Positions 28,430 through 37,071 of a stretch of DNA of 64,000 nucleotides are shown piece after piece. A model generated the notes under the pieces. It ran no database searches, was not told the DNA's origin, and was given only the letters and a program-made list of their open reading frames with translations. Position 1 is the first letter of the stretch, and the number at the start of each line of letters is the position of its first letter. The stretch is from an uncultured Nonlabens sp. GTDB taxonomy: Bacteria; Bacteroidota; Bacteroidia; Flavobacteriales; Flavobacteriaceae. The stretch is from contig CANLKV010000002.1 of the NCBI GenBank assembly GCA_947491755.1, positions 372,001 through 436,000 on the forward strand. Reading direction: 5' to 3'. The translations under genes and the position numbers were made by a program.

Positions 28430-28833
28430 GGGTATTTGTTTTATTGTGTTAAGATATAAATTTCTACTGTAGTTTAAATCTTTCTGTGGGGTTGTTGATG
28501 CCAGCTTGCTGTGTGATGGGTGGTAGTAGATGGCTGCATGTAATCAAGGGGTTGTGGGTGTGTCAGCTTACGCGAAAGCGATATAATCAACCTGCATTTA
28601 TTTAATTAATAGGGTTTTATAGTGGTCTATAATATGTATAACACGGGTGACCTGGTAGGGAGCTATCTGCGTTTTGTAATGAGTTTTAATTTTTCAAAAG
28701 AGGTATTGAATTTATTAAAAAGACTTAATACACTATAGAACAACGATTTATACTTTTAAACTAAGTTAACATATTTAACATCTAGCCGATATATTAAACG
28801 CATCTTTGTAACTTAATATTTATAACAATTACC
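28430..28833. other. Intergenic region before the cold-shock gene
   Basis: About 400 bp without a supported gene. It holds a variant host palindrome at 28566-28579 and, near 28790-28815, the AT-rich promoter area of the cold-shock gene with CATCTTTG, one base off TAnnTTTG. A long 5' leader for the cold-shock mRNA is possible but not demonstrated. Confidence 0.5.
28566..28579. repeat. Variant palindrome GCTTACGCGAAAGC
   Basis: One change from the repeat core. Last copy before the cassette array. Confidence 0.6.
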
Positions 28834-29025
28834 ATGAGTACAGGAACAGTAAAATTTTTCAATGAAACAAAAGGATTCGGCTTTATCACTGAAGAAGGTG
28901 TAGAGAAGGATCACTTCGTACATATTTCAGGACTAATTGATGAGATCCGTGAGGGCGATGAAGTATCGTTTGATCTTAAAGAAGGAAACAAGGGATTAAA
29001 TGCCGTTAATGTAAAGGTACTTTAA
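28834..29025 (+). CDS. Cold-shock domain protein
   Basis: 63 residues, a single cold-shock domain binding single-stranded RNA and DNA. RNP1 is KGFGFIT and RNP2 is HFVHIS, with the acidic spacing segment EEGVEKD. It is the last host-type gene before the recombinase and has its own strong terminator, so it is probably transcribed separately. Confidence 0.95.
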   Translation: MSTGTVKFFNETKGFGFITEEGVEKDHFVHISGLIDEIREGDEVSFDLKEGNKGLNAVNVKVL

Positions 29026-29076
29026 GTACTACTGCATCTTGTTTTTTTAAATCTCCTTAAAGGATTTAATTTTTGT

Positions 29077-29110
29077 AAATACCCGTCACCACAGTGACGG
29101 GTATTTTTTT
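29077..29110 (+). terminator. Intrinsic terminator of cold-shock gene
   Basis: 13-bp stem AAATACCCGTCAC / GTGACGGGTATTT with a 4-nt loop and a T run. It separates the cold-shock gene from the recombinase. Confidence 0.88.
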
Positions 29111-29170
29111 TGAATATAATCCTATTGATTCACAGTATTTTATAATTATTACTGTTACTTTTATGGATGT

Positions 29171-30283
29171 ATGGACCTACCTATTCTATATCTTGTGAGT
29201 ACGACGCACCGTAAGGAAGAGGTGGTGATGGTGCATTTTAACTATCATCGTGGTGCTTATGGGTTATTGAAAAACCTTTCTTTTACTAGGTATAGTGAAT
29301 CCCGCAAGCGCTGGTATTTCAATAAGAGTGCATCGTACTTGCAACAATTACTAGATGTATTAAAGTCGCAGGGGTACCCGGTTGATATGACACGGTATAA
29401 GGCAGCGCGTTATATTCTTGCAGAAAACCAGCGGTGCCTAGGGGAGTATCACGGTTATCTGGTAGGGATGCGTTATAGTGACAGTACGATCAAGGTGTAT
29501 TGTGGTTTTATTACATCGTTTGCCTATTATTTGCGTGATAAGTCTTTGTTACGTATTAATGACAAGGATTTTCAGGGATTCTTGCAGCATGGTGTGGAAC
29601 AATTAAATTATAGTGTAAGCACGCATCGTCAAATGATAAGTGCGTTTAAACATTTTTTGTCTTTGTATCCATCGATTGTTTTATCCCTGGATGTGTTAAA
29701 ACGACCTAAACGCAGTGCGTTCAAGCCTGAGCTACTGGCGATGGAGGATGTTATACGATTGATGCAGGTCACTGCTAACTTGAAACATCGTTTTATAATA
29801 GGTATGCTGTATAGTTGTGGGTTGCGTATTAATGAATTGCTGTCGATGAAAACGGCGCACCTGGATTTAAAGCGTAAGCAGGTATTGATTAAAAATGGCA
29901 AAGGAAGGAAGGATCGTTATGTAAGTATTGCCGATAGCATGCAGGGGTTGATACGCAATTATTTAACCACTTACCAGCCGCAGGATTATCTAGTTGAGGG
30001 GCGTGAGGGCAAGGCTTATACGGCTACTGGTGTACGATCGTTTATCAAGCAGTCCTGTCGTAAGGCTGGTATCCAAAAAAATGTTACACCGCACACGTTG
30101 CGTCATAGTTATGCAACACACATGCTAGAGAATGGGGTAGGATTGCGTCATATACAGGAGTTGCTGGGGCATAGCAAACCTGAGACAACGATGCTTTATA
30201 CCCATATTGCTCGTAAGGACCTTATGCTGATAAGCAACCCACTAGATATTGCGGTGTCCCATCATCAAAAGCGGATAAAGTAG
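29171..30283 (+). CDS. Tyrosine recombinase of the integron-like array
   Basis: 370 residues. Residues about 1-70 form a small N-terminal domain with FNYHRGAYGLL and SRKRWYF, as in Bacteroidota XerD-like integrases; residues about 85-175 are the SAM-like core-binding domain; the rest is catalytic. All catalytic residues are visible: R219 (CGLRINE), K244 (GKGRKDR), H308 and R311 (TPHTLRHSYATHML), H334 (LLGHSKPETT) and Y343 (MLYTH). From memory, the spacing between catalytic K and H is about 106 in IntI1; here it is 64, so the IntI-specific extra segment is absent. The end ISNPLD recalls the SPLD tail of IntI. The gene points toward the array, with its 3' end 66 bp from the first unit. I infer it moves the cassettes. 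Confidence 0.9.
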   Translation: MDLPILYLVSTTHRKEEVVMVHFNYHRGAYGLLKNLSFTRYSESRKRWYFNKSASYLQQLLDVLKSQGYPVDMTRYKAARYILAENQRCLGEYHGYLVGMRYSDSTIKVYCGFITSFAYYLRDKSLLRINDKDFQGFLQHGVEQLNYSVSTHRQMISAFKHFLSLYPSIVLSLDVLKRPKRSAFKPELLAMEDVIRLMQVTANLKHRFIIGMLYSCGLRINELLSMKTAHLDLKRKQVLIKNGKGRKDRYVSIADSMQGLIRNYLTTYQPQDYLVEGREGKAYTATGVRSFIKQSCRKAGIQKNVTPHTLRHSYATHMLENGVGLRHIQELLGHSKPETTMLYTHIARKDLMLISNPLDIAVSHHQKRIK

Positions 30284-30358
30284 TATAATAAGTTGGGTTA
30301 TCCATCACTTATTACCTAAATAGAGCTATATTTATTTTGATATAACAAGTTGCCTGTA
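30284..30358 (+). other. Candidate primary insertion site (attI-like)
   Basis: Stretch between the recombinase stop and the first unit. The C1 boundary is fixed by GTTGCCTGTA (30349-30358), the reverse complement of the C1 end TACAGGCAAC (31762-31771). Native flank therefore ends at or near G30349. A second GTTGGGT box (30292-30298) fits GTTRRRY and could be an accessory recombinase site. TATATTTA (30327-30334), one base from TAnnTTTG, is a weak candidate for a promoter reading into the array. Confidence 0.6.
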
Positions 30359-30388
30359 ATTTAAACGAAATCATTACAAATCTGCAAA

Positions 30389-31750
30389 ATGATAAAAAAA
30401 CACCTAATTAAAGTAATCATATCATTTTATGTTTTAATATGCTATAATTGTAAAAACGAAAAAATCGACTATGCAATTATAAGCGGAAAAGTGCTGAATG
30501 CGAAACAGTTAACGTTTAACGCATCATTTGGAACAAATAATAAAAACAAACTCATATCGATTAATAATGATGGTACATTCAAAGACACAATCTATACCAA
30601 AGAAGGTTTATATAACTTTTTCGACGGAAAAAATATGATTGGATTTTATCTAAAGCCCAGCAAAGAATATATCATAAATTACGACGCAAATAGTTTTAGG
30701 GAAAAAGGAATTAAACTATCAGGAAATGATATTAATTACAATAAGTACTACACCAAAACATCGCAAAATAGAGTTTTTATAGACCCAACCTCTATAAAAG
30801 AGGAACAAGAATTTAGAAATTATCTTAACACAATAAAGAATGTGCAAGTCGAAGCAATAGAAAACTCAAAATTATCTAATACTTTAAAACAAAATGAAAA
30901 GAATAAAGTCAAATATCAATATTTGTATGACCTCATACTCTTTCTACATTACGCTGATATTAAAAATCCATCCAAAGAAACTTTAACAGAATTAGATATT
31001 GATTATAATAATGAAGAACATTATAAAAAATATGGACCATACAGTAGTCTAATTGATTTACATTACAGTAACCTCTTGAGTGCTCACGAATTAAAACAAA
31101 AAAATATTGACACGACCTATTCAGCAAATCAAGACGCCTTGAGGTTTTATGCTACTGAAATATCAAATGAATTCATCAAGAATGGTATGATATCAAACAA
31201 TGCCTTATATCATTTTAAACACGCAAAAGATTTAAAAAAATATTACAATGATTTTAAATCTTACTATACAGGTAGTGATACCATTTTTATTAATAATATG
31301 TTGGATTTGTACACAAGTCTAACAAAATTAGAAACAGGTAGCACATCACCTAAATTTTTTGACTACAAAAATTACAATGGAGGAACCAACTCGCTAGATG
31401 ACTTTTTAGGAAAACCCATTTACATAAATCTTTGGGCAACTTGGTGTGGTAATTGTTATGGCGAGATGTCAGCTCTAAAAGAGTTGACTAAAGAATTTAA
31501 GGAGATTGAATTTTTGAATATAGCTTGGAAAGATAAAGAAGATAAATGGCGAAAAGTAATTAAAGAAAAAGAATTAGTCGGAAATCAGCTTTTAGCAGAT
31601 AATTATAATCACTCGTTCTTTGAAGAATATGGCGTTTATGGAATACCAAGATATATAATACTTGACAAAAATGGAAAAATCATTAACTACAATGCACCAT
31701 CGCCATCAGACAAAGAGTTGAAAATTATCTTAAATAAATTAAAGAATTAA
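30389..31750 (+). CDS. TlpA-like thioredoxin-fold lipoprotein (cassette C1)
   Basis: 453 residues. A lipoprotein signal ends LICYNCKNE. The middle is helical and Lys/Tyr-rich with no family I recognise. The last 140 residues are a thioredoxin fold of the TlpA/ResA type: LGKPIYINLWATWCGNC with the redox pair CGNC, a VYGIPRYIILDKNG cis-Pro loop, and the usual helical end. Likely a membrane-anchored periplasmic thiol-disulfide protein. It is the only gene of C1 and the newest unit if insertion occurs at the recombinase end. Codon use is much more AT-rich than in the flanks. Confidence 0.85.
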   Translation: MIKKHLIKVIISFYVLICYNCKNEKIDYAIISGKVLNAKQLTFNASFGTNNKNKLISINNDGTFKDTIYTKEGLYNFFDGKNMIGFYLKPSKEYIINYDANSFREKGIKLSGNDINYNKYYTKTSQNRVFIDPTSIKEEQEFRNYLNTIKNVQVEAIENSKLSNTLKQNEKNKVKYQYLYDLILFLHYADIKNPSKETLTELDIDYNNEEHYKKYGPYSSLIDLHYSNLLSAHELKQKNIDTTYSANQDALRFYATEISNEFIKNGMISNNALYHFKHAKDLKKYYNDFKSYYTGSDTIFINNMLDLYTSLTKLETGSTSPKFFDYKNYNGGTNSLDDFLGKPIYINLWATWCGNCYGEMSALKELTKEFKEIEFLNIAWKDKEDKWRKVIKEKELVGNQLLADNYNHSFFEEYGVYGIPRYIILDKNGKIINYNAPSPSDKELKIILNKLKN

Positions 31751-31761
31751 GAATAAAAAAC

Positions 31762-31896
31762 TACAGGCAACAACGTATATAAAAAATAGCGGTTTAATCG
31801 CTTAATCTAAAGAAAATGAATAAATTAAAGTTCAGTTATAATCCGTAAAATTAGTGCTAAAATCCGCTACTTTTCATATACAAAACCGTTACCTGC
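31762..31896 (+). repeat. attC-like site S1
   Basis: Box TACAGGCAAC (31762-31771), 3-nt spacer, arm GTATATAAAAAATAGCGG (31775-31792); arm CCGCTACTTTTCATATAC (31864-31881), 6-nt spacer, box GTTACCTGC (31888-31896). The arms pair except A/C at stem positions 7 and 12. Short class, 135 bp. Confidence 0.88.
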
Positions 31897-31921
31897 AAGC
31901 TAAAAAAACCAACGAACACAT

Positions 31922-33778
31922 ATGAATCAAAATTTGAAAAATAAAATTGATGCGACTGACATAAGCATCAGTTCAATTCTAAAAGACCAAAAATTTTATA
32001 TCGACTACTTTCAAAGAGAATATCGTTGGCAAGAAAAACACATAAAACTGCTTGTCGAAGATTTAACTTCGACATTCCTAAAATCCTACAAACCGACTGA
32101 CAAAAGACCAGCGGTTGCGAATTACCAAAGCTATTATTTGGGACCTGTAGTTTTTAGCGTAAATACAGATGACGGAAAAAAATCAATAATTGACGGTCAA
32201 CAAAGAATTACTTCTATAACTCTTTTGCTAATTTATCTCAATCATTTACAATCGGATTCAAGTGATAAAGTTGCCATAAGCGACCTTATATTTTCGGAAT
32301 CTTATGGCGAGAAATCGTTTAATATGACTGACGAAGTTAGAGAGCCTTGTTTAAAAGCATTATTTGAAACAGGAACTTATTCTGTCCAAGAAGATGATGA
32401 TGAAACTGTTCATAATATGGTGGAGCGTTATGAAGATATTGCTCAAACATTCCCAGAAGAATTGAGCAATGGAGCACTTCCCTATTTTATTGATTGGTTC
32501 ATTAGAAATGTTGTTATAGTCGAGATTACAGCATATTCAGACGAAAACGCTTACACCATTTTCGAGACAATGAACGACAGAGGTCTAAATTTGACGCCAA
32601 CAGAAATGCTAAAAGGTTTTGTTCTTTCAAAAATAACCGACAAAAAGGAAAGAACGGAAATCAACGAAATTTGGAAAAACGAAATTCAAAAACTACACGA
32701 ATATGGCGACACGGTTGACCAATCATTTTTTCAAGCTTGGTTTAGAGGTAAATACGCAACAAGTATTCGACCAGGAAAAGCAGGTTCGGAAAACCAAGAT
32801 TTTGAATTAATCGGTACTCGTTTTCATAATTGGTTTAAAGACAATCATAAAAAACTTTTCAAACTTAAAACTTCGGATGATTTCTACAACTTCTTTAAAC
32901 TTCAATTCCCGTTTTATGTAAAATGGTACACTAAAAGTTGGGATGCACAAGCCGATTTTGAAAGTGACTTATCACATTTGAACTACATAAATTCTTGGGG
33001 AATTGCCGAATCGCTTCAAGACCCACTATTACTTGCATCAATAAAATTTGATGACGACAAGGCAACAATAAAAAAGAAACTTGATTTTGTAGCTCGTTTC
33101 ATTGAGACTTTTACAGTTAGACGAGCTGTGAATTATAGAAAATTTGGTCAAACTTCCATTAAATACACAATGTTTGGTATCATCAAATCAATTAGAAATA
33201 ACGATTTACAAACTTTGGGACAGAACCTTAAAAAAGAAATTCTTGACCTTGACCAAAAGTGGGAAGCGGTTGACGATTTCCGTCTGCACGGAATGAATAG
33301 AAAATTTGTTAAACATCTTTTATCCCGAGTTTCGAGTTATGTTGATAATTTGGTTGGTAAAGACACGAATTACGTTTCTTATCACCACCCGAAAGGAAGA
33401 CAATTTGAGATAGAACATATTTGGGGAAATAAGTTTGAGGAACATAAAGACGAGTTTGACCAAAAAGAAGATTTTCAGGAATGGCGAAATTCCGTAGGAG
33501 CTTTGATTTTACTTCCGAACGGAACAAATCAATCTTTTAATAGCGACAAATATGCCGACAAATTAAAGCATTATATCAAAGAAAACACCTTCGCACAAAC
33601 CTTGCATTCCCATTATTACGAGAAAAATCCAAATTTTTTAAAGTCGCCTATTATTAACGAATTGGACTTTAAACCGCATAAAGATTTTAAGAAAGAGGAC
33701 ATTTCCGAACGACAAGAACTTGTGAAACGGATTTGTGAAAAAATATGGGATACGAACTATTTTGAAACCGAAGAATAA
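31922..33778 (+). CDS. GmrSD-like DUF262/DUF1524 protein (cassette C2)
   Basis: 618 residues. The N-terminal DUF262 (GmrS-like) part has DYFQREYRWQEKHIKLLVEDL-type start, the nucleotide motif IIDGQQRITSITLLL and FETMNDRGLNLTPTEMLK. The C-terminal DUF1524 (GmrD-like) part has the HNH-type nuclease motif EIEHIWGNKF, followed by NSVGALILLP and NGTNQSFNSDKYADKL. Single-chain proteins of this build are known or predicted type IV restriction enzymes against modified phage DNA. It is the sole gene of C2, so this cassette looks like a portable defence gene. The substrate is not predictable by eye. Confidence 0.88.
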   Translation: MNQNLKNKIDATDISISSILKDQKFYIDYFQREYRWQEKHIKLLVEDLTSTFLKSYKPTDKRPAVANYQSYYLGPVVFSVNTDDGKKSIIDGQQRITSITLLLIYLNHLQSDSSDKVAISDLIFSESYGEKSFNMTDEVREPCLKALFETGTYSVQEDDDETVHNMVERYEDIAQTFPEELSNGALPYFIDWFIRNVVIVEITAYSDENAYTIFETMNDRGLNLTPTEMLKGFVLSKITDKKERTEINEIWKNEIQKLHEYGDTVDQSFFQAWFRGKYATSIRPGKAGSENQDFELIGTRFHNWFKDNHKKLFKLKTSDDFYNFFKLQFPFYVKWYTKSWDAQADFESDLSHLNYINSWGIAESLQDPLLLASIKFDDDKATIKKKLDFVARFIETFTVRRAVNYRKFGQTSIKYTMFGIIKSIRNNDLQTLGQNLKKEILDLDQKWEAVDDFRLHGMNRKFVKHLLSRVSSYVDNLVGKDTNYVSYHHPKGRQFEIEHIWGNKFEEHKDEFDQKEDFQEWRNSVGALILLPNGTNQSFNSDKYADKLKHYIKENTFAQTLHSHYYEKNPNFLKSPIINELDFKPHKDFKKEDISERQELVKRICEKIWDTNYFETEE

Positions 33779-33783
33779 AGCCA

Positions 33784-33919
33784 GCAGGTAACAATGTATA
33801 TAAAAAATAGGCGAAATAGTAGTGAAATCAAGGGTTTTGGCTCGTATCAAACTTTGTGTGTAACCGAAAATTTGGTGCTTCGAAATCGCCTACTTTTCAT
33901 ATACTAACCGTTAGCCACA
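33784..33919 (+). repeat. attC-like site S2
   Basis: Box GCAGGTAAC (33784-33792), arm GTATATAAAAAATAGGCG (33796-33813); arm CGCCTACTTTTCATATAC (33887-33904), 5-nt spacer, box GTTAGCCACA (33910-33919). A/C at stem positions 7 and 12. The left box pairs with the start of C2, not with the right box of this site. Confidence 0.88.
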
Positions 33920-33929
33920 ATTTGAAAAA

Positions 33930-34544
33930 ATGAAAAATCTACCAATAATTGCAATAGTAATTTTGACATTATTCTCCTGTAAGAATGAAAAGACTAATAA
34001 GCAGGAAGAGAAAATAGAAGAATCCAAAAGCCAATTAGAGACAACTACGACCAAAAAATCCAAACAAGAATCGGAAATCAAAGTCGACAAAGCACATATT
34101 GGAATGACAATTACTGAATTAAAGAAGGCTTATGAAAATGCTGAATTTATTGAAGAGCCAGTTTATGAATACGGTATTGATGGCGAATCGAAAGGGTTAG
34201 TTGTAAAGCAGAATAACGAAAGACTCTTCTTTGTATGGACAATGCAAGGAGAAGATAAAATACACGGAATGACATTACTTTCAGACTCAATCGTAATTGA
34301 CGACAATGTGCACGTTGGAATGACTTTAAAATCGTTCATGGATAAATACCCCAATGCAACGGTTCATATTGACATGATTGACGAGAGATATGAGTATTTA
34401 AATGTTCCAAGTATTTCATATCGACCAGAATTTCTGACAACCGACACTACACGAGTTGCTGACTACGACTATGAACAATCTGAACCTGAATTTAAAGGAA
34501 TTACAAAACCAAATGCACTAATTGACAGAATTTCAGTGAATTAA
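33930..34544 (+). CDS. Hypothetical lipoprotein (cassette C3)
   Basis: 204 residues; a lipoprotein signal ends TLFSCKNEK, followed by a Lys/Glu-rich spacer. The mature domain contains two related segments, HIGMTITELKKAY and HVGMTLKSFMDKY, so it appears to be an internal duplication. The GM-T-x-x-x-L pattern recalls OmlA/BamE-type envelope lipoproteins, but that is a weak resemblance. Function unknown. Confidence 0.75.
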   Translation: MKNLPIIAIVILTLFSCKNEKTNKQEEKIEESKSQLETTTTKKSKQESEIKVDKAHIGMTITELKKAYENAEFIEEPVYEYGIDGESKGLVVKQNNERLFFVWTMQGEDKIHGMTLLSDSIVIDDNVHVGMTLKSFMDKYPNATVHIDMIDERYEYLNVPSISYRPEFLTTDTTRVADYDYEQSEPEFKGITKPNALIDRISVN

Positions 34545-34555
34545 AAATAAAAAAC

Positions 34556-34693
34556 TGTGGCTAACATCGGCTATAGCAAATGCGGGCTGACTGCTTAAAA
34601 ATGAAGATATTGCAACTAGATAACATTCGGTCTGGCGGACAAAGATACGGTTTCAAAATCCCGCACTTGCCATAGCCAGGGCCGTTCTACACC
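34556..34693 (+). repeat. attC-like site S3
   Basis: Box TGTGGCTAAC (34556-34565), arm GGCTATAGCAAATGCGGG (34569-34586); arm CCCGCACTTGCCATAGCC (34660-34677), 6-nt spacer, box GTTCTACACC (34684-34693). The arm sequence differs completely from S1 and S2 yet pairs equally well, with A/C at the same positions 7 and 12. Confidence 0.88.
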
Positions 34694-34695
34694 AT

Positions 34696-35283
34696 TTGAA
34701 AAAAACATTCGTAATAGCATTAGTATTTTTGATTTTGACAGCTTCCTGTTCAAATCAACAAAACACGCTAAATAATTATGCCACTTATCCCGTAAAGATT
34801 GCTAAACAAAAAATTGAATATCCGAATGGCGACTTTTCATTCTCTATTCCGATTAATTGGGTATGGAAAGTAGAAAACTACGAAAACGAAAATATCTTGT
34901 TGGGAATTGACGCAGGTTCAAATCCTGACAATGATGGTTTTGTCGATTTACTATCAGTGCAGAAAATTAAAAGTTTTGGAAACAAAACGAATTTAAAATC
35001 TGAATTTGAATATTATCTCGAATTGCTGGAAACGAATTGGGATGCGGAAGTTGTTGAAACAGGCAAAACTGATTTGCTAAATCAAGATGCCTATTTTCTG
35101 CACACAAAATCGGATACTGGAACTTACGGCGAAATTGAAACCATAAGTTTCGTTGTAGAAAGTGAAACTAAAGGAGTGTTTTACAATTTGACTGCTTCAG
35201 CATCTCAAACTGATGACTTAAAGAAAAATATGGCTATATTAATCCAATGTTTGAGAACGTTTAAAACTAACAACAGCGGATAA
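34696..35283 (+). CDS. Hypothetical lipoprotein, TTG start (cassette C4)
   Basis: 195 residues beginning at TTG, two bases after the GTT box of S3. The signal (MKKTFVIALVFLILTASCSN) is a standard lipoprotein leader. The mature part, with GDFSFSIPINWVWKVENYE and INDLKKNMAILIQCLRTF-like helix at the end, resembles small PsbP/DcrB-like folds; family not certain. No ATG exists that would keep the signal, so TTG is the only sensible start. Confidence 0.75.
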   Translation: MKKTFVIALVFLILTASCSNQQNTLNNYATYPVKIAKQKIEYPNGDFSFSIPINWVWKVENYENENILLGIDAGSNPDNDGFVDLLSVQKIKSFGNKTNLKSEFEYYLELLETNWDAEVVETGKTDLLNQDAYFLHTKSDTGTYGEIETISFVVESETKGVFYNLTASASQTDDLKKNMAILIQCLRTFKTNNSG

Positions 35284-35288
35284 AAAAC

Positions 35289-35495
35289 GGTGTAGAACAA
35301 TGTATATAAAAAATAGCGCAAGTCATTGCAAACACAAAGGCTTGGACGTTTTTGGAAAGTCGCCAAATTTTTAAATTTGACGATTTCCAAATAAAAAAGA
35401 TAAATAGTAAAATTTAAAAATTTGGCTTGAGATTAATCCGAAAAGTAACCGCTTATTTTCAGCGCTACTTTTCATATACTAAGCCGTTGTGCATA
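35289..35495 (+). repeat. attC-like site S4 (long class)
   Basis: Box GGTGTAGAAC (35289-35298), arm GTATATAAAAAATAGCGC (35302-35319); arm GCGCTACTTTTCATATAC (35462-35479), 6-nt spacer, box GTTGTGCATA (35486-35495). 207 bp; the centre carries CCAAATTTTTAAATTTG and AAATTTAAAAATTTGGC. Very close to S8 along its whole centre. Confidence 0.88.
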
Positions 35496-35511
35496 ATGTA
35501 AAAACAGAACT

Positions 35512-35772
35512 ATGAGTACAACAAAAGATAAACCAAGCTATGAAGAACTCGAAAAAGAAGTAAAAAAGTTAAGATGGTATAAAGAAAAGACCCAAAAAAC
35601 AATATTAAAATACCTACAGAGAGATATGGGCATGACCCTCGAAATGATAACGGGTGCGGATTTACCCCTTAGAATAGATAAGTACTACGGCAACCTTGAT
35701 TTTGTAGACATGGAGCACGAAAACGCCGAGTATTTAAAAGGTAATTTTGTAAAAACTATTCAAGCCGATTAA
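35512..35772 (+). CDS. Small charged protein (cassette C5, first gene)
   Basis: 86 residues, no signal peptide. Residues about 9-35 are a Lys/Glu helix (YEELEKEVKKLRWYKEK). Family not recognised. Its last 17 bp overlap the end of the convergent gene on the minus strand, so the two share one cassette tail to tail. Confidence 0.6.
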   Translation: MSTTKDKPSYEELEKEVKKLRWYKEKTQKTILKYLQRDMGMTLEMITGADLPLRIDKYYGNLDFVDMEHENAEYLKGNFVKTIQAD

Positions 35773-36064
35773 CAAGATTTTCAGGAAGTCTTAGTAGTTC
35801 ATAATATAGTTTAAATATGTATCTGTCCAATTCAATACTATTATACCTCGCGTTACCGTTTTGGTCAACCAAGTATGTATTATGTGGAGGATACTTGTCA
35901 GTAAATTCATTGCGAAGAGCATCTGAAACTAACAAATCTCTCAATTCACCTTTTTGCAGAGAATCTTTATTTTCATCAAAATGTTTTTCCAAGCTTTCTT
36001 TAGCTTTATCAAAAAGATCTTGTGCCTCGTTAAGGTGTTCTCTTAATATCTGTTCTGGTGTCAT
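35756..36064 (-). CDS. Small helical protein, minus strand (cassette C5, second gene)
   Basis: 102 residues, the only minus-strand gene that I support in the array apart from an IS remnant. Residues 1-50 are amphipathic helix (MTPEQILREHLNEAQDLF), and the C-terminus is aromatic/Leu-rich. Family not recognised. Its start lies 25 bp inside the S5 box, so its promoter would have to be in or near that site. Convergent overlap with the plus-strand gene suggests either a functional pair or antisense control. Confidence 0.6.
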   Translation of the reverse strand: MTPEQILREHLNEAQDLFDKAKESLEKHFDENKDSLQKGELRDLLVSDALRNEFTDKYPPHNTYLVDQNGNARYNSIELDRYIFKLYYELLRLPENLVNRLE

Positions 36065-36089
36065 AAACCAAACATACTGAAAATTACAC

Positions 36090-36225
36090 TATGCACAACA
36101 ATGTATATAGAAAATTGCTCAATTAAGTGCCAACCAAAAGACCAGTAAAAAAAATCAAATTACTAAAATGCCAAAAGACAGTAATCAAAAATCGCAACTT
36201 CCCATATACAGGGCCGTTAGCATAC
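36090..36225 (+). repeat. attC-like site S5
   Basis: Box TATGCACAAC (36090-36099), arm GTATATAGAAAATTGC (36103-36118); arm GCAACTTCCCATATAC (36194-36209), 6-nt spacer, box GTTAGCATAC (36216-36225). A/C at positions 7, 9 and 12. Confidence 0.86.
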
Positions 36226-36230
36226 ATTTG

Positions 36231-37067
36231 ATGAAAACGCAATTAACAATATTCCTTTCTTTAATCATCTTATCGTGTAATAGCGAAAAAGATAAGCCTA
36301 TTATGGAATGGAATGTTCCAGTAATTAAAGATTCATTACCAACAGCTGACAAAATCTTTGAAACAAAATATATCAGAAATCCAATTAATCAACTACTATA
36401 TATTGGAGCAAAAAAAGACACAATTCAGATTACAAAAAACAGCCTAAATATTAATTCGTATTATTCAGAGTATATTGAAATTGACACTACAAAAAATGTG
36501 TTAGAAATTGATTTAATAGCAAATCCCAAACAAGAATTAAGTATTGATTTGGAAAATTTTTCCTTTCCGCCACCACCAGTAGCACTAAAAGGAAGTGACG
36601 GATTCGAAATTGACGAAATTAAAACTGACTCTGTTTTTGAAATATGGAAAAAAAGACCAAGAAATTACGTAAAAGCTTATCCTGTTTTTATTAGAAACAC
36701 ATCAAAAGACACAATACATATTGATAATCAAGATGGAGCATTATTTTTAATTCAAGAGGCCAAAAACAAAATGGGAGAATGGAAACCAATAGAATATTGG
36801 ATATATTCAACTTGTGGCAATAGCTATGCTTATACCTCTTTAGGACCAAATGACATTTTGACTTTAAAAAAAGTAAAATATAAAGGAACATTTGAGACTG
36901 AAATGAGATTAAAACTTAGAACCAATGACAAATTAGTTTATTCAAAGCCATTTAAAGGTTCAATCAATACTGAACAATTTGAATTGGAAAATATAGATGG
37001 TTTTACAAAAAAAAGATTAAAAAATAGAGATGAGGATTATATTGACCATATATTTCTGAACCAATAA
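36231..37067 (+). CDS. Hypothetical lipoprotein (cassette C6)
   Basis: 278 residues from the ATG at 36231, five bases after the S5 box; a longer reading from 36168 would run through the recombination site and is rejected. The signal ends LIILSCNSEK. The mature part is beta-rich with a proline stretch SFPPPPVALKG and a lone Cys in YSTCGNSYA. Family not recognised. Confidence 0.75.
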   Translation: MKTQLTIFLSLIILSCNSEKDKPIMEWNVPVIKDSLPTADKIFETKYIRNPINQLLYIGAKKDTIQITKNSLNINSYYSEYIEIDTTKNVLEIDLIANPKQELSIDLENFSFPPPPVALKGSDGFEIDEIKTDSVFEIWKKRPRNYVKAYPVFIRNTSKDTIHIDNQDGALFLIQEAKNKMGEWKPIEYWIYSTCGNSYAYTSLGPNDILTLKKVKYKGTFETEMRLKLRTNDKLVYSKPFKGSINTEQFELENIDGFTKKRLKNRDEDYIDHIFLNQ

Positions 37068-37071
37068 AAAC

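Noticed and set aside
29171..30283. Phage or conjugative-element integrase
   Set aside because: No phage structural, mobilisation or tRNA attachment features in 20 kb; the next sequence is a cassette array. A distant origin from such integrases is still likely.
36168..36230. Upstream start of the C6 gene
   Set aside because: The extension would translate through the S5 recombination site and hides the lipoprotein signal; ATG 36231 is used.
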